Notes under the pieces: generated by a model
Databases searched by the model: none
What the model saw: the letters and a program-made list of their open reading frames with translations, nothing else
Told to the model about the DNA's origin: nothing
Source: a virus
Direction: 5' to 3' (one strand)
Length of the DNA: 28,337 nt
IMG/VR virus record: IMGVR_UViG_3300046543_000175
Span: 1-28,337 of that record
Shown here: positions 6,108 through 13,537 of the stretch, one piece after another
How the letters are laid out: each line of letters begins with the position of its first letter
Position numbering within the stretch: position 1 is the first letter of the stretch
Translations under genes and position numbers: made by a program

Positions 6108-7511
6108 TTAGGCTGTTGCTGCCTCTTGCTCTACCGCTGGACCATCGGTTCGAGCTAGCTTCGCCGCGCGCTCGGTATCTTCACGCTTGCGAATAGCAAT
6201 TTGCTCTTGCAGGGCGTTGTGCGCTTTGTCGCGCCTCTTGACATCGTTGAAGTATATGCGCGCCGCCTGCATTAGCTTTAGTAGATCGACGGAAGCATCC
6301 AGTCCCGATGCACTATCGAGGAAGGCCACAACGTCATTTGTTTTCTTTGCAGTGCCTAGCACAAGCATGTCGCTCACGATTGGATTGTCGCCAATCCAGT
6401 AAGCAACGTTCTCTGCAAGGTTCTCTGCAAACGTGTCAACGTCTGCAACGGCCTTGTCTAAGTCGGCGCCGTTATCAGTGTCACCCGACTTAGCTTCCTT
6501 TTCGCCGGTAGCAATCAGATTTGCTACGTTGATTGCTTCCGTTTCCGGGATAGCGTCTAGGTTCAGCTTGATTAGATCAGCAACACTGATCGAAGTTTCG
6601 CCGCTGATTTTGGGCGTCCCCTTTTTGCCCACAGTGTAGTCGTAAAGTTTAATGACATTGGCTTGTGTGGGGTCAAGCCATGCACCGCTTTCCCATACCG
6701 GCTCTTTATCATCGTGTTCTAGTACCTCAGCCGGTAGCTGATACGCGTTGTCAGTGGGCTTCTCTGACACGCAATAGAATTGAATGCCGATGGTGGGGCA
6801 TTCGTTAATTGCGTGCACAGTCTGAATTGCCTTGAAGCCCTTGGCGTGCAAGCGAACTAGCTTCGCAAGTTTCTTGCTTCGATCAGACAATTCGGAAGCC
6901 ATCTTACTTCGCGCCGCGACCGACATTTTGTTGTCGGGCGCAAGTTTCTTTTTGAGATCAGATATCTGGGCGACTAACCTGATACCTGTAGGATGTTCCA
7001 GTTCCACAAAATCTTGAACGCGATTGCGTGTCTTTGCTTCCGCGCCGCGCCCTTTGCCTTTGGTTGCCTTGCGGTTGCTGGTACGCTTGCCCGTGCTCTT
7101 GCTTGGCTTCTTAGGCAGTTCATATATGTCCGGCCTGTCTGTTAGCTTGCGCTTGGCGTTAAGCGTAGGCGTTGCTTTCAGATAGGGGACCAAGCAAGTG
7201 GCGTCGCTTGCCGTGCTTCCGACGCGCGGGAACTCGGCGAACTCCTTGGGCATGGTAGTGGCAAAGTCTAGGCCAAGCGGCAGAGGTAGCAGTTCAATGT
7301 CCTTGTCTGCCGCCAGATACCTGTCAGACAATGCCACGGCCGTGTCAGACACCTTGCGCCCAAAGTTAACGAGCCACTTGGGCAAGCCCGTTGTCTGCAA
7401 CGTTGACACGGCGTCCTGTGTGTCGTCCGTCGGTTGATTGTCAGATACGTCGACAACACGATCCGCCGCCGGAATGTCCTTTGTGGAACGTAGGGTTTTC
7501 TTATTAGACAT
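6108..7511 (-). CDS. Large unknown protein of the junction module, 467 aa
   Basis: The ATG at 7509-7511 is chosen because GAGG lies 6 bases upstream; a GTG eight codons earlier lacks an SD. The N-terminal 40 residues are polar and probably disordered. Residues of about 120-160 form a Lys/Arg-rich linker (KKPSKSTGKRTSNRKATKGK), suggesting nucleic acid contact, followed by a helical region, a beta region (TIGIQFYCVSEK) and a helical charged C-terminus. No catalytic motif, ATPase loop or known family is recognised. It uses more G/C-ending codons than the leftward virion genes. It has its own terminator and lies downstream of an HTH gene. Confidence 0.75.
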   Translation of the reverse strand: MSNKKTLRSTKDIPAADRVVDVSDNQPTDDTQDAVSTLQTTGLPKWLVNFGRKVSDTAVALSDRYLAADKDIELLPLPLGLDFATTMPKEFAEFPRVGSTASDATCLVPYLKATPTLNAKRKLTDRPDIYELPKKPSKSTGKRTSNRKATKGKGRGAEAKTRNRVQDFVELEHPTGIRLVAQISDLKKKLAPDNKMSVAARSKMASELSDRSKKLAKLVRLHAKGFKAIQTVHAINECPTIGIQFYCVSEKPTDNAYQLPAEVLEHDDKEPVWESGAWLDPTQANVIKLYDYTVGKKGTPKISGETSISVADLIKLNLDAIPETEAINVANLIATGEKEAKSGDTDNGADLDKAVADVDTFAENLAENVAYWIGDNPIVSDMLVLGTAKKTNDVVAFLDSASGLDASVDLLKLMQAARIYFNDVKRRDKAHNALQEQIAIRKREDTERAAKLARTDGPAVEQEAATA

Positions 7512-7540
7512 AGCAGTCCTCATAAACCGCAACACTGTAT

Positions 7541-7559
7541 AGCAAACGGTTTGTTTGCT
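7541..7559. promoter_or_regulatory. AGCAAAC-5-GTTTGCT inverted repeat upstream of the 467-aa gene
   Basis: Seven-base arms with a five-base spacer lie 30-48 bases upstream of the chosen start. The arms reuse the GCAAAC/GTTTG motif found across this junction. Position and symmetry fit an operator, possibly for the adjacent HTH protein; no clear -35/-10 pair was found here. Confidence 0.45.
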
Positions 7560-7604
7560 TTCAGTACAATGTTGCGGCGGAAGCGGCGCTGTCTGTTTGT
7601 TAGG

Positions 7605-7820
7605 TTATTCTCGGATTGTGTTTCGTTTCCAGTTAATGCCGTGTCTGATTATTAGATCATATACGGCACGTCTGGATAGTCCGACGGCCCTTGCGGTACG
7701 GGTTATTGTCCCATATCGCTTTATTTGGTGAATGATGTAGTCACGTTCGAATTGCTTGATAGCATCATGGAACGTAAACTCGCGATAACGTTCCATGTTA
7801 GCAATAGTCCGGAATGTCAT
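7605..7820 (-). CDS. Fis/NtrC-type helix-turn-helix protein, 71 aa
   Basis: The C-terminal half (FERDYIIHQIKRYGTITRTA then RAVGLSRRAVYDLIIRHGI) matches the HTH_8 (Fis family) DNA-binding pattern: an acidic-aromatic first helix, G-x-I/V-T-x-A, then G-L-S-R-R-x-x-Y in the recognition region. It is a stand-alone DNA-binding domain without the AAA+ part of NtrC proteins, as in Fis itself. The start at 7818-7820 overlaps the upstream gene by 23 bases; an ATG eight codons inside is an alternative. It likely regulates the module or binds the nearby repeats. Confidence 0.75.
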   Translation of the reverse strand: MTFRTIANMERYREFTFHDAIKQFERDYIIHQIKRYGTITRTARAVGLSRRAVYDLIIRHGINWKRNTIRE

Positions 7821-8031
7821 AGCGCCATATCTCGTCCCAAGCTAATCCGTTATCCGTGCCGCACCATTGCCCGTTATATCGGCCTAACAATAAAACGGTC
7901 GCGGTATCTGCTAGTGCTGGAACGGGATAGCGCGGGGGTTCGCACCCTAGCATGTAACCATTGTCAGCATGTCCAGCGGGCATGATATACGCGCCACTGT
8001 TTCCCACTATCTTGATTGTAGGAACTCGCAT
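7798..8031 (-). CDS. Unknown 77-aa protein, first gene of the leftward module
   Basis: The ATG at 8029-8031 has GGAG 8 bases upstream; the longer frame starting further up runs into the AAAC repeat and is less likely. The sequence (MRVPTIKIVGNSGAYIMPAG, LADTATVLLLGRYNGQWCG) looks like a small mixed alpha/beta protein with two GNS/RYNG turns. No family is recognised. It is followed by the HTH gene with an overlap. Confidence 0.55.
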   Translation of the reverse strand: MRVPTIKIVGNSGAYIMPAGHADNGYMLGCEPPRYPVPALADTATVLLLGRYNGQWCGTDNGLAWDEIWRYDIPDYC

Positions 8032-8186
8032 TTGATTTGCTCCATGTTGGAACAAACAAACAAACGCCGCTTGCATAGCAACATTGCCACACGACCATTG
8101 CAGGTCGCGCGGTTGCGTTAGTACCTATTCACTTATCAAACAGCGCGAACGGACCATCCGATCCGGGGGCAAAGCCCGCTATTCGC

Positions 8187-8219
8187 CGGGAAATTCATTC
8201 CCGTTTTGTTCTTTTTTTT
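8187..8219 (+). terminator. Orphan rightward terminator (possible small RNA end)
   Basis: CGGGAA-ATTCA-TTCCCG is followed by TTTTGTTC and an eight-T run, a textbook intrinsic terminator on the plus strand. No plus-strand gene lies upstream in the junction. A short stem (GGGC-AAA-GCCC, 8167-8177) precedes it. It could end a small or antisense RNA starting inside 7.5-8.1 kb. Confidence 0.75.
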
Positions 8220-8303
8220 CTTTTCATTGTAAAGGGTTGTTCCGGCCTAGTCAACCAACCAATGGTTGTATTTGATGGTTACCGTTTGATACTGTAAAGA
8301 TTA

Positions 8304-8338
8304 CTTCACACCATACCAGTGTGAAGCGGGCTTCACAC
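8304..8338. promoter_or_regulatory. CTTCACAC / GTGTGAAG operator-like palindrome
   Basis: GTGTGAAGC-GG-GCTTCACAC (8319-8338) has nine-base perfect arms, and a third copy CTTCACAC lies at 8304-8311. A further GTGTGAAGC occurs at 5942-5950, at the other end of the leftward module. This is the form expected of a dimeric repressor operator cluster. Confidence 0.6.
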
Positions 8339-8357
8339 TACATCGAACAAGCAATCT

Positions 8358-8414
8358 GCTATTCAAATCAGACTAATTCAAATAGACGCTTTCAAATAGC
8401 GGCATTTGAATAGC
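8358..8414. repeat. Iteron-like TTCAAAT cluster
   Basis: Three direct copies of TTCAAAT at 8362, 8377 and 8391 (14-15 base spacing) are followed by an inverted copy; the outer pair forms a perfect 11-base inverted repeat GCTATTCAAAT (8358-8368) / ATTTGAATAGC (8404-8414). Spacing near 1.4 helical turns and an adjacent CAAACAAACA tract suggest protein-binding iterons of an origin or an operator array. The 8220-8578 interval holds no credible gene. Confidence 0.65.
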
Positions 8415-8578
8415 ACCGATCAAATAACAAACAAACAACAACCAACCAACAAGGTAAAAGCGAAGCGATTTACCTGTCATAACGCGCACCGCTAAGCCTG
8501 GCTCACCCCCAACGCTAATTCCTTAAACTAAAACACACACTGACGCAGCTGTGGGTCTACTCATATATGGAACGGTGA

Positions 8579-8607
8579 TTGATCCGTCATGTTCAACCTG
8601 CTACAAT
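8579..8607 (+). promoter_or_regulatory. Early rightward promoter 1
   Basis: TTGATC, a 17-base spacer and TACAAT, followed by ATAGATA. The arrangement is nearly the same as the promoter at 9937-9965. It lies 39 bases upstream of the first rightward gene. Confidence 0.75.
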
Positions 8608-8646
8608 ATAGATAGTGGGAAGCGGTTCCCACGTAAGGAGGACAGC

Positions 8647-8850
8647 ATGGCTTGGAAGGACTTAGGACTGAGCAAGTCTCAGTTGGAAGAGTACGAGAGA
8701 CTGCAACACCAGACCGGATTGATCGGTGACGAGTTGCAGGCGTTGTGGATAGCCATACAGAGCGAAGTCCAACCCGCTCTGTTCGACCAGCACGACTGCT
8801 ATCCCAATGGTACCCGTGTTCACCCGCAATTTGTTCTCAAGGCTAAGTAG
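8647..8850 (+). CDS. First early gene, hypothetical 67-aa protein
   Basis: The ATG at 8647 has a perfect AAGGAGG SD 5 bases upstream; a longer frame from 8551 runs through the promoter and is rejected. The N-terminal helix (DLGLSKSQLEEYERLQHQTG) and an acidic middle fit a small early host-takeover protein, but no family is recognised. Confidence 0.7.
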   Translation: MAWKDLGLSKSQLEEYERLQHQTGLIGDELQALWIAIQSEVQPALFDQHDCYPNGTRVHPQFVLKAK

Positions 8851-8852
8851 TC

Positions 8853-9041
8853 ATGGAGGACAATTTGCGGCAGGAATTGGTGGATCGCACCATATGGAAC
8901 CGTACGCTATTGCCTACGGCTCATTGGTGTGTAGCACCAGCTGCTCGCTGGATACGCGATGTCAGTGAGCATAACAAGGAAATCATCGCGTCACTGGAAA
9001 TACAACTCAGAGGGACAAACGAACCTCTTAGCGGCTCCTGA
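8853..9041 (+). CDS. Early hypothetical protein, 62 aa
   Basis: The ATG lies 2 bases after the previous stop, with AAGG 9 bases upstream inside the preceding codons. The protein is helical and charged with a Trp-rich middle (RTIWNRTLL, TAHWCVAPAARWIRDV). Its last codons form part of the first stem of the downstream terminator region. Function unknown. Confidence 0.55.
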   Translation: MEDNLRQELVDRTIWNRTLLPTAHWCVAPAARWIRDVSEHNKEIIASLEIQLRGTNEPLSGS

Positions 9042-9146
9042 CGGGCGGCCCTCAGGCACAACCTAGTCCGTCAGGCAACTTGGCCCCCAGTTAGTCCGTG
9101 TCGTCAACCCGTTGACGGGATGGGTGAGCTAGCTGGGGGTCTTTTT
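9037..9146 (+). terminator. Tandem hairpin plus intrinsic terminator 1
   Basis: CCTGACGG/CCGTCAGG (9037-9044 with 9068-9075) is followed by an 11-bp stem CCCCCAGTTAG/CTAGCTGGGGG (9084-9094 with 9129-9139) and TCTTTTT. The loop of the second stem contains CCCG-TTGA-CGGG. It ends the first early transcript and is more elaborate than a minimal terminator. Confidence 0.8.
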
Positions 9147-9166
9147 ATTCTCAACAGGAGGGACAG

Positions 9167-9388
9167 ATGGGACTTACACGCGAACGCCGTGAAGCACGTT
9201 TCGAGCAAATTCTCGACACTGCTAAACTGTTTGCCAGAAACTTCAATGCTATCTACTTAGTAGGTCGCGCAAGAAACCACTATTGGATAACAGCGCGTGA
9301 ACAGTATCCAGGTAGGAAACCTTCAAGTACCTGGATGAAGTCGATAGCTTGTAAGGTATTCCCCGATCAAAGGATCGAATGGTTATGA
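9167..9388 (+). CDS. Basic early protein, 73 aa
   Basis: ATG with an AGGAGG SD 5 bases upstream. The first 30 residues are very basic and helical (GLTRERREARFEQILDTAKL), and the rest has an aromatic pattern (YLVGRARNHYWITAREQ). This could be a small nucleic-acid-binding protein. Its TGA overlaps the next ATG. No family is recognised. Confidence 0.65.
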   Translation: MGLTRERREARFEQILDTAKLFARNFNAIYLVGRARNHYWITAREQYPGRKPSSTWMKSIACKVFPDQRIEWL

Positions 9389-9756
9389 GTGACTTTCGCA
9401 AGTGGCCTCCTCGAATCGGTGAGCATGTAATCGACCTGGATAGGCAGGATATGGGCATCACTGATTGGGGTAAGGTTAATGCGGTCAACTGGCATGATCG
9501 CTCTGTTCGTGTACGTTTCTTCGGCGGTAACGTCGAATACAATGGTACTCCCACCGTTCGTATCGGTGGGATTCTACATCACTACACGTATCTGATGGAA
9601 CATCCAGAGCTAGCCTTCGGAGGGGGAGATAGATGCAACTATGATTTCGATCAGTTCGAGGGATGCTGGTCGTCGCACGACACTGACGTGACAGGTGGCG
9701 GCGACGGTGCATGGCTAATTGGAGGGACCAATGCCGACGATGTCGAAGAGACATAA
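9385..9756 (+). CDS. Early hypothetical protein, 123 aa
   Basis: The ATG at 9385 overlaps the previous stop (ATGA); an ATG two codons earlier is less likely. The first half looks like a small beta barrel (RIGEHVIDLDRQDMGITDWG, SVRVRFFGGNVEYNG) reminiscent of SH3-like barrels, and the second half is acidic and glycine-rich (GGGDRCNYDFDQFEG, GGGDGAWLIGG). Function unknown. Confidence 0.65.
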   Translation: MSDFRKWPPRIGEHVIDLDRQDMGITDWGKVNAVNWHDRSVRVRFFGGNVEYNGTPTVRIGGILHHYTYLMEHPELAFGGGDRCNYDFDQFEGCWSSHDTDVTGGGDGAWLIGGTNADDVEET

Positions 9757-9940
9757 CCAGTTTTGGGAATGCATACCTTATGGGGCGCACTCCAGCGAGT
9801 ATTTGTTAATGCTGGAGGACATCTCTAGAAATCTGGTGGACTCAGATGCCATTCGCTATTTGCACACTAACACACACTTCAGCAAAGCCACGGTAGTCAT
9901 TTGGCTCAAATGGCTGCGAAGTAAGGATGGAATGAGTTGA
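9731..9940 (+). CDS. Early hypothetical protein, 69 aa
   Basis: The ATG at 9731 has GGAGGG 4 bases upstream; a TTG-started longer form is rejected. It overlaps the end of the previous gene by 26 bases. Helices predominate (SSEYLLMLEDISRNLVDSDA, SKATVVIWLKWLRSKD), and the final helix is amphipathic and basic. No family is recognised. Confidence 0.6.
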   Translation: MPTMSKRHNQFWECIPYGAHSSEYLLMLEDISRNLVDSDAIRYLHTNTHFSKATVVIWLKWLRSKDGMS

Positions 9941-9965
9941 TTGGACGTGTACCATTTGGTACAAT
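9937..9965 (+). promoter_or_regulatory. Early rightward promoter 2
   Basis: TTGATT, a 17-base spacer and TACAAT, followed by AGATAATGG, repeat the layout of promoter 1. It overlaps the last bases of the upstream gene and lies 24 bases before the ATG of the 207-aa gene. Confidence 0.75.
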
Positions 9966-9989
9966 AGATAATGGTCAAAGGAGGACAAC

Positions 9990-10613
9990 ATGACCAATCG
10001 CAGTATGCAAGTGAAGGTAAGGAAACTTCGTGCCAGTCGGCGTAAGAAGTACATGAACTCACCCAAACATGCCGGTCCAGCTGTAGGTTGGTTGGATTGG
10101 GTGCATGGTAAGGCCATCGCCTTGACCAAGTTCGAGGCATGGTTCTTCGGTGAACGGGTGATGCTCCCGCAGGTAATGGATGCTGATCCCGGTGTGATCA
10201 CGCGTGAGTCCAGCAATGCTAGACGTGCGGAACTACATGAGGAGGACAGTAGAATAAGTTTGGATTCTCCCAGGTCCGCTAAAGAGCGGGTGGAGGCAAT
10301 GCGGAAGAAACTGGAAGCCGTGTTGCAAATCAAGTTGTACAATTGCATCGTACTGTTCGATGACGATATCACCAAGGTCTGTCTGGCCTGGGTATCTCAG
10401 TCGGAGTACTACATCCTAAAGAGATTCAATGATGGAACTATCTATCGCTCGATCAAGTATGAATCGAGAGATAAAGCTTTCAAGAAGTTTCATCTGGGCG
10501 CTGTCTTGTACCAGCAGAAGATTAACCTGGATGAGATAGCTCCGCCTGCTAAACCTTACCTGGTAGGTGAGGGGAACATCCCATACGAGAAAGCTTATAA
10601 GAAACTTTACTGA
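9990..10613 (+). CDS. Hypothetical basic protein, 207 aa
   Basis: ATG with AAAGGAGG 6 bases upstream. The N-terminus is strongly basic (QVKVRKLRASRRKKYMN). Residues of about 85-125 are helical, and the C-terminal 80 residues have aromatic beta features (LFDDDITKVCLAWVSQSEYY, FNDGTIYRSIKYESRDKA). It is flanked by its own promoter and terminator, so it is a separate transcription unit. No function is recognised. Confidence 0.7.
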   Translation: MTNRSMQVKVRKLRASRRKKYMNSPKHAGPAVGWLDWVHGKAIALTKFEAWFFGERVMLPQVMDADPGVITRESSNARRAELHEEDSRISLDSPRSAKERVEAMRKKLEAVLQIKLYNCIVLFDDDITKVCLAWVSQSEYYILKRFNDGTIYRSIKYESRDKAFKKFHLGAVLYQQKINLDEIAPPAKPYLVGEGNIPYEKAYKKLY

Positions 10614-10619
10614 TCGCGC

Positions 10620-10698
10620 GCTGGGTCCTCTGTCCCCCGCCCAGCAGCGTAACCCCCGAGTTGAGTTCTGCAGCAGAGCTCCTCGGGGGTTTCTTATT
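10620..10698 (+). terminator. Tandem hairpin plus intrinsic terminator 2
   Basis: GCTGGG/CCCAGC (10620-10625 with 10640-10645) precedes CCCCCGAG/CTCGGGGG (10653-10660 with 10682-10689) and TTTCTTATT. It follows the 207-aa gene and has the same two-part plan as terminator 1. Confidence 0.8.
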
Positions 10699-10712
10699 GC
10701 ATGGAGGTTACC

Positions 10713-10952
10713 ATGAAGGTAGCTCGTGTCAAGATCAACGAGATGTACTTCGAGAAACCTAAGGCATATCGTTATCAACTGCGTGGTTACTCTAACATCC
10801 AGCTCACCATCGAACGTTCCTATAAGAACGAGGGACTTCACAAGTGGTGGATCTTCTTGATCCAAGCTCACGATGGTGTTGCCTCTGTGCACGGACCATT
10901 CGAGTCTGTGTTCGAAGCAGTAGAGTCAATCAACATGGAGGATCTCCTATGA
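10713..10952 (+). CDS. Hypothetical protein, 79 aa
   Basis: The ATG at 10713 with GGAGG 5 bases upstream is preferred to an ATG four codons earlier that overlaps that SD. The protein is a compact beta-type fold by pattern (RYQLRGYSNIQLTIERSY, WWIFLIQAHDGVASVHGP) ending in an acidic helix. Its stop overlaps the next start. No family is recognised. Confidence 0.65.
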   Translation: MKVARVKINEMYFEKPKAYRYQLRGYSNIQLTIERSYKNEGLHKWWIFLIQAHDGVASVHGPFESVFEAVESINMEDLL

Positions 10953-11269
10953 TCTGGCTATGGAACGCTTTCGCGTGGGTAATCAATACTCCGCTGCGCA
11001 TTCGTCTGGGGAGACAACGAATGAATCAAGAACGAGAGCATAACGATTATGTGGATCAGGTAGTCAACCAGCGTTTCTCGGAGATGCTGGACTACATGGT
11101 CAAGGCTGGTGAGATTGATACTGAGGATGCTGTGCGTATTAGGGAGAAGATCGATTGGGACTTACCTGTTTGTAAGTCCAACATAGACTTCATTAGTTTG
11201 GTTGCGCAACTTCAACAGAAAGAAGGAGAAGAGCCGCCCAAGCAGAAGAAAGTCTTGAAGTCAGCCTGA
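10949..11269 (+). CDS. Membrane-associated coiled-coil protein, 106 aa
   Basis: The ATG at 10949 overlaps the TGA of the upstream gene; the longer frame beginning at 10844 lacks support. The N-terminus (MIWLWNAFAWVINTPLRIRL) is a short hydrophobic, Trp-rich helix followed by basic residues, then a charged helix (RMNQEREHNDYVDQVVNQRF) and a Lys-rich tail. A membrane-tethered accessory protein is plausible; its role is unknown. Confidence 0.6.
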   Translation: MIWLWNAFAWVINTPLRIRLGRQRMNQEREHNDYVDQVVNQRFSEMLDYMVKAGEIDTEDAVRIREKIDWDLPVCKSNIDFISLVAQLQQKEGEEPPKQKKVLKSA

Positions 11270-11294
11270 ACCCCAAAGCATAGAGGAGAACTAA

Positions 11295-12572
11295 ATGCGT
11301 AAGGGGATTATTGCTATCGAGAAGTCCGGACAGACCATCGACATGGAGCTGTTGACTACAGCATGCAAGCTGTATCCCACTGGCTTCGGTGTGTCGGTAG
11401 TAGTCGAGGACGACAAGGGCAACAAGAGCCTGGAGACATTGGCGGAAGTTGTCGACGGAGGCAATGACGCCGCGGCTCTCACGATCGTGAAGGAATCGTT
11501 CACCGAAGACTTCGTGATCATGACGTTGTTCAAGCAGGACGGTGACGTCAAGGAGGATGATCTTCAGCCGTACGTTCTTTTCAAGGACGGCGACAACCCT
11601 TTGATCGTCTGCTTCGTCTCTGGCGAACTGAAGAAGTATCAAGACAAGTCCGGCTACTCTGCCGAACATCAGTTCGTGGAACTGTTTCTCAAGAACAAGG
11701 TCAACGAGTTGTTCGAGAAGACCGAAGGCTGCGAGACAGTCGAAAACCTGATGGACGAGATCGCTACGAACACCGACTTTCAGAACGCGGTTACGTCCGA
11801 AGCTGGCGGGGATACCGTCGTAGTTTTCCATTCTAAGGATGACGCGTCGGCAACACTCTCGGCCACTAAGAAGGATCGGAGCTTCACCTGGGGATACCTA
11901 TCCGATGGTGAAGGATTCGATCCACCCACAGTAGGGAAGAAGAAGTCCCTGCTGCCCACCAAGTCCGCCGTCGGCTCCGACTCCACTCTGATCAAGGCCA
12001 AGCCCGCTCCTTCCGATGAGCCCAAGCTGGTCGTGGTCTCCATACCTGAGACCATGACGGACAATCAGAGGCGGGTGTTCATCCATAAGCGGATGGGCTC
12101 CTTGCCTACGGATTGGAAGACGTTGAAGGAGATCTTGATTCCTTATTCCAAGGCTCTGGAATGTGGGGATGTGGGGACCAAGGACTTCAAGGACTTGAAG
12201 GGAAAGGTGGGAGAGTATCCGGAAGGGAAGCAGGCGCCTCAGCCGTATATCCCATTGATCCCAGCTGAGTCCAAGAAGAAGGGAGACAAGTTCTTCGATT
12301 CTTTGGATCCTTCCAAGTGGAAGGTGGAGGAGGACAAGGTGTCCGACTGGTCGTCCCAGACGGCACACGATCTGTTCACCGGGGACAAAGCTTTCGTCAA
12401 GTGGCCCGCAGGTGAGATCAAGCGTTACGTGACTGAAGTCGATGCCGATCACATTACGTCCTTGTTGTTCCAGCTTCGCAAGTATGCCATTGCGATTCAA
12501 GCCAAGAGCGGCAAGGTCGAAGATAAGGCCAACGGCAACGGCAAGGCCAAGAAGCAGTTGAAGGCCAGCTAA
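11295..12572 (+). CDS. Unknown 425-aa early protein
   Basis: ATG with AGAGGAG about 9 bases upstream. Residues 1-135 form an alternating beta/alpha region (GIIAIEKSGQTIDMELLTTA, GFGVSVVVEDDKGNKS). Residues of about 140-200 are acidic and helical, about 215-245 is a Lys/Ser/Pro linker, and the rest is helical and ends in a Lys-rich tail (KSGKVEDKANGNGKAKKQ). No active-site signature is visible. Its G/C-ending codon use is typical of a highly expressed gene. A DNA-binding or inhibitor role is possible but not shown. Confidence 0.65.
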   Translation: MRKGIIAIEKSGQTIDMELLTTACKLYPTGFGVSVVVEDDKGNKSLETLAEVVDGGNDAAALTIVKESFTEDFVIMTLFKQDGDVKEDDLQPYVLFKDGDNPLIVCFVSGELKKYQDKSGYSAEHQFVELFLKNKVNELFEKTEGCETVENLMDEIATNTDFQNAVTSEAGGDTVVVFHSKDDASATLSATKKDRSFTWGYLSDGEGFDPPTVGKKKSLLPTKSAVGSDSTLIKAKPAPSDEPKLVVVSIPETMTDNQRRVFIHKRMGSLPTDWKTLKEILIPYSKALECGDVGTKDFKDLKGKVGEYPEGKQAPQPYIPLIPAESKKKGDKFFDSLDPSKWKVEEDKVSDWSSQTAHDLFTGDKAFVKWPAGEIKRYVTEVDADHITSLLFQLRKYAIAIQAKSGKVEDKANGNGKAKKQLKAS

Positions 12573-12667
12573 CTCCCCACGCTGTCGGCGATGCGCACAG
12601 GACCGGCAGAGCCAGTGGCAGGAGTTGTCAACTTGCGCGACTGGCACCTATTAACAGGAGGACCCAT

Positions 12668-13537
12668 ATGAACGTCATGGAACGTGCTCGTAAGTTACTG
12701 GTGACGGGAGCCAGCGCCGTGATCAATCACGACAAGGACAAACGGTTCTTCGATACCTTGAAGCTACCCAAGTATACCCCTGACGTGGCACACCTAGCCC
12801 GCTTCCAGCATCAGTTCATATTCAACTATGCGCCGGGGTTCTTGAATGGTATTCCTGACGAGCATTTGGATATCAAAGGATATGGCTTCACCGAGGATGA
12901 CGGACTCATCATGTGGAAAAAACTTCTGGGAGACCTGTCATATCCAGTTCCGATGGGCCATGACGACACCGTGCCCGACAAATCCCATCTAAATAAGCTG
13001 TGGGTCCGTCGAGATGGCATGGATTCGAAGCGCGAACTGCTGTTCCCTCCCGCTCGTGTCCGAGGGTTCCTGTGTAAGATAAAATATCCCGAGCATTGGT
13101 TCCAATTGCTTGACGAACGTACCTTTAATGGTGTAATGTTCGTCCGAGAACGGGTCAAGGTCATGATCATGTACCATGCCCCTGATACACCTATTTGGGA
13201 TCCCCTGGTTACCTACGTCACTGCGTGGATGTATAAGGGGGAGCCTGACTATTGGAAGGATCAGATTATCAAGTCTGATGATCCCATGAGACAGACCCTG
13301 GTCAAACCAGTGGATGTCTTCCGTGCCAAGAACAAAAACATCGGTAGTTATTATTACTTTTCTGAATTAGAATACAAGAATGATCCTGTTCCTGCCATGG
13401 ATTGGGCACCGACTACCTGGACCTTCGGTCATGAGGGTACTCCCGAACAGCGTCGTAAGCGTCTAATTAATTTGAATAAGGAATTGCTCGTTGTCAAACC
13501 TCGTCGAAGGAAAATTACCCTGCCCCTCCTGCCCTAG
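12668..13537 (+). CDS. Gamma-glutamylcyclotransferase-fold-like protein (tentative), 289 aa
   Basis: ATG with an AGGAGG SD. The central part (PPARVRGFLCKIKYPEHWFQ, LLDERTFNGVMFVRERVKVM and WDPLVTYVTAWMYKGEPDYW) follows the order seen in AIG2/GGCT barrels: a V-x-G-x-L strand, an LD-E turn, a strand with R-E-x-V-x-V and a later YV-A-WMYKG strand. The rest of the sequence does not resemble known members, and the N-terminal YGSLR-like motif is not evident. Its final 47 bases overlap the primase start in another frame. Function uncertain. Confidence 0.5.
   Translation: MNVMERARKLLVTGASAVINHDKDKRFFDTLKLPKYTPDVAHLARFQHQFIFNYAPGFLNGIPDEHLDIKGYGFTEDDGLIMWKKLLGDLSYPVPMGHDDTVPDKSHLNKLWVRRDGMDSKRELLFPPARVRGFLCKIKYPEHWFQLLDERTFNGVMFVRERVKVMIMYHAPDTPIWDPLVTYVTAWMYKGEPDYWKDQIIKSDDPMRQTLVKPVDVFRAKNKNIGSYYYFSELEYKNDPVPAMDWAPTTWTFGHEGTPEQRRKRLINLNKELLVVKPRRRKITLPLLP

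Noticed and set aside
8084-8275. Rightward 63-codon frame in the junction
   Set aside because: It runs through the terminator and its T-run and has no SD.
11193-12647. Long leftward frames of 212 and 249 codons
   Set aside because: They lie opposite well-supported rightward genes with good SD sites and have hydrophobic, Leu/Arg-rich translations typical of antisense shadows.
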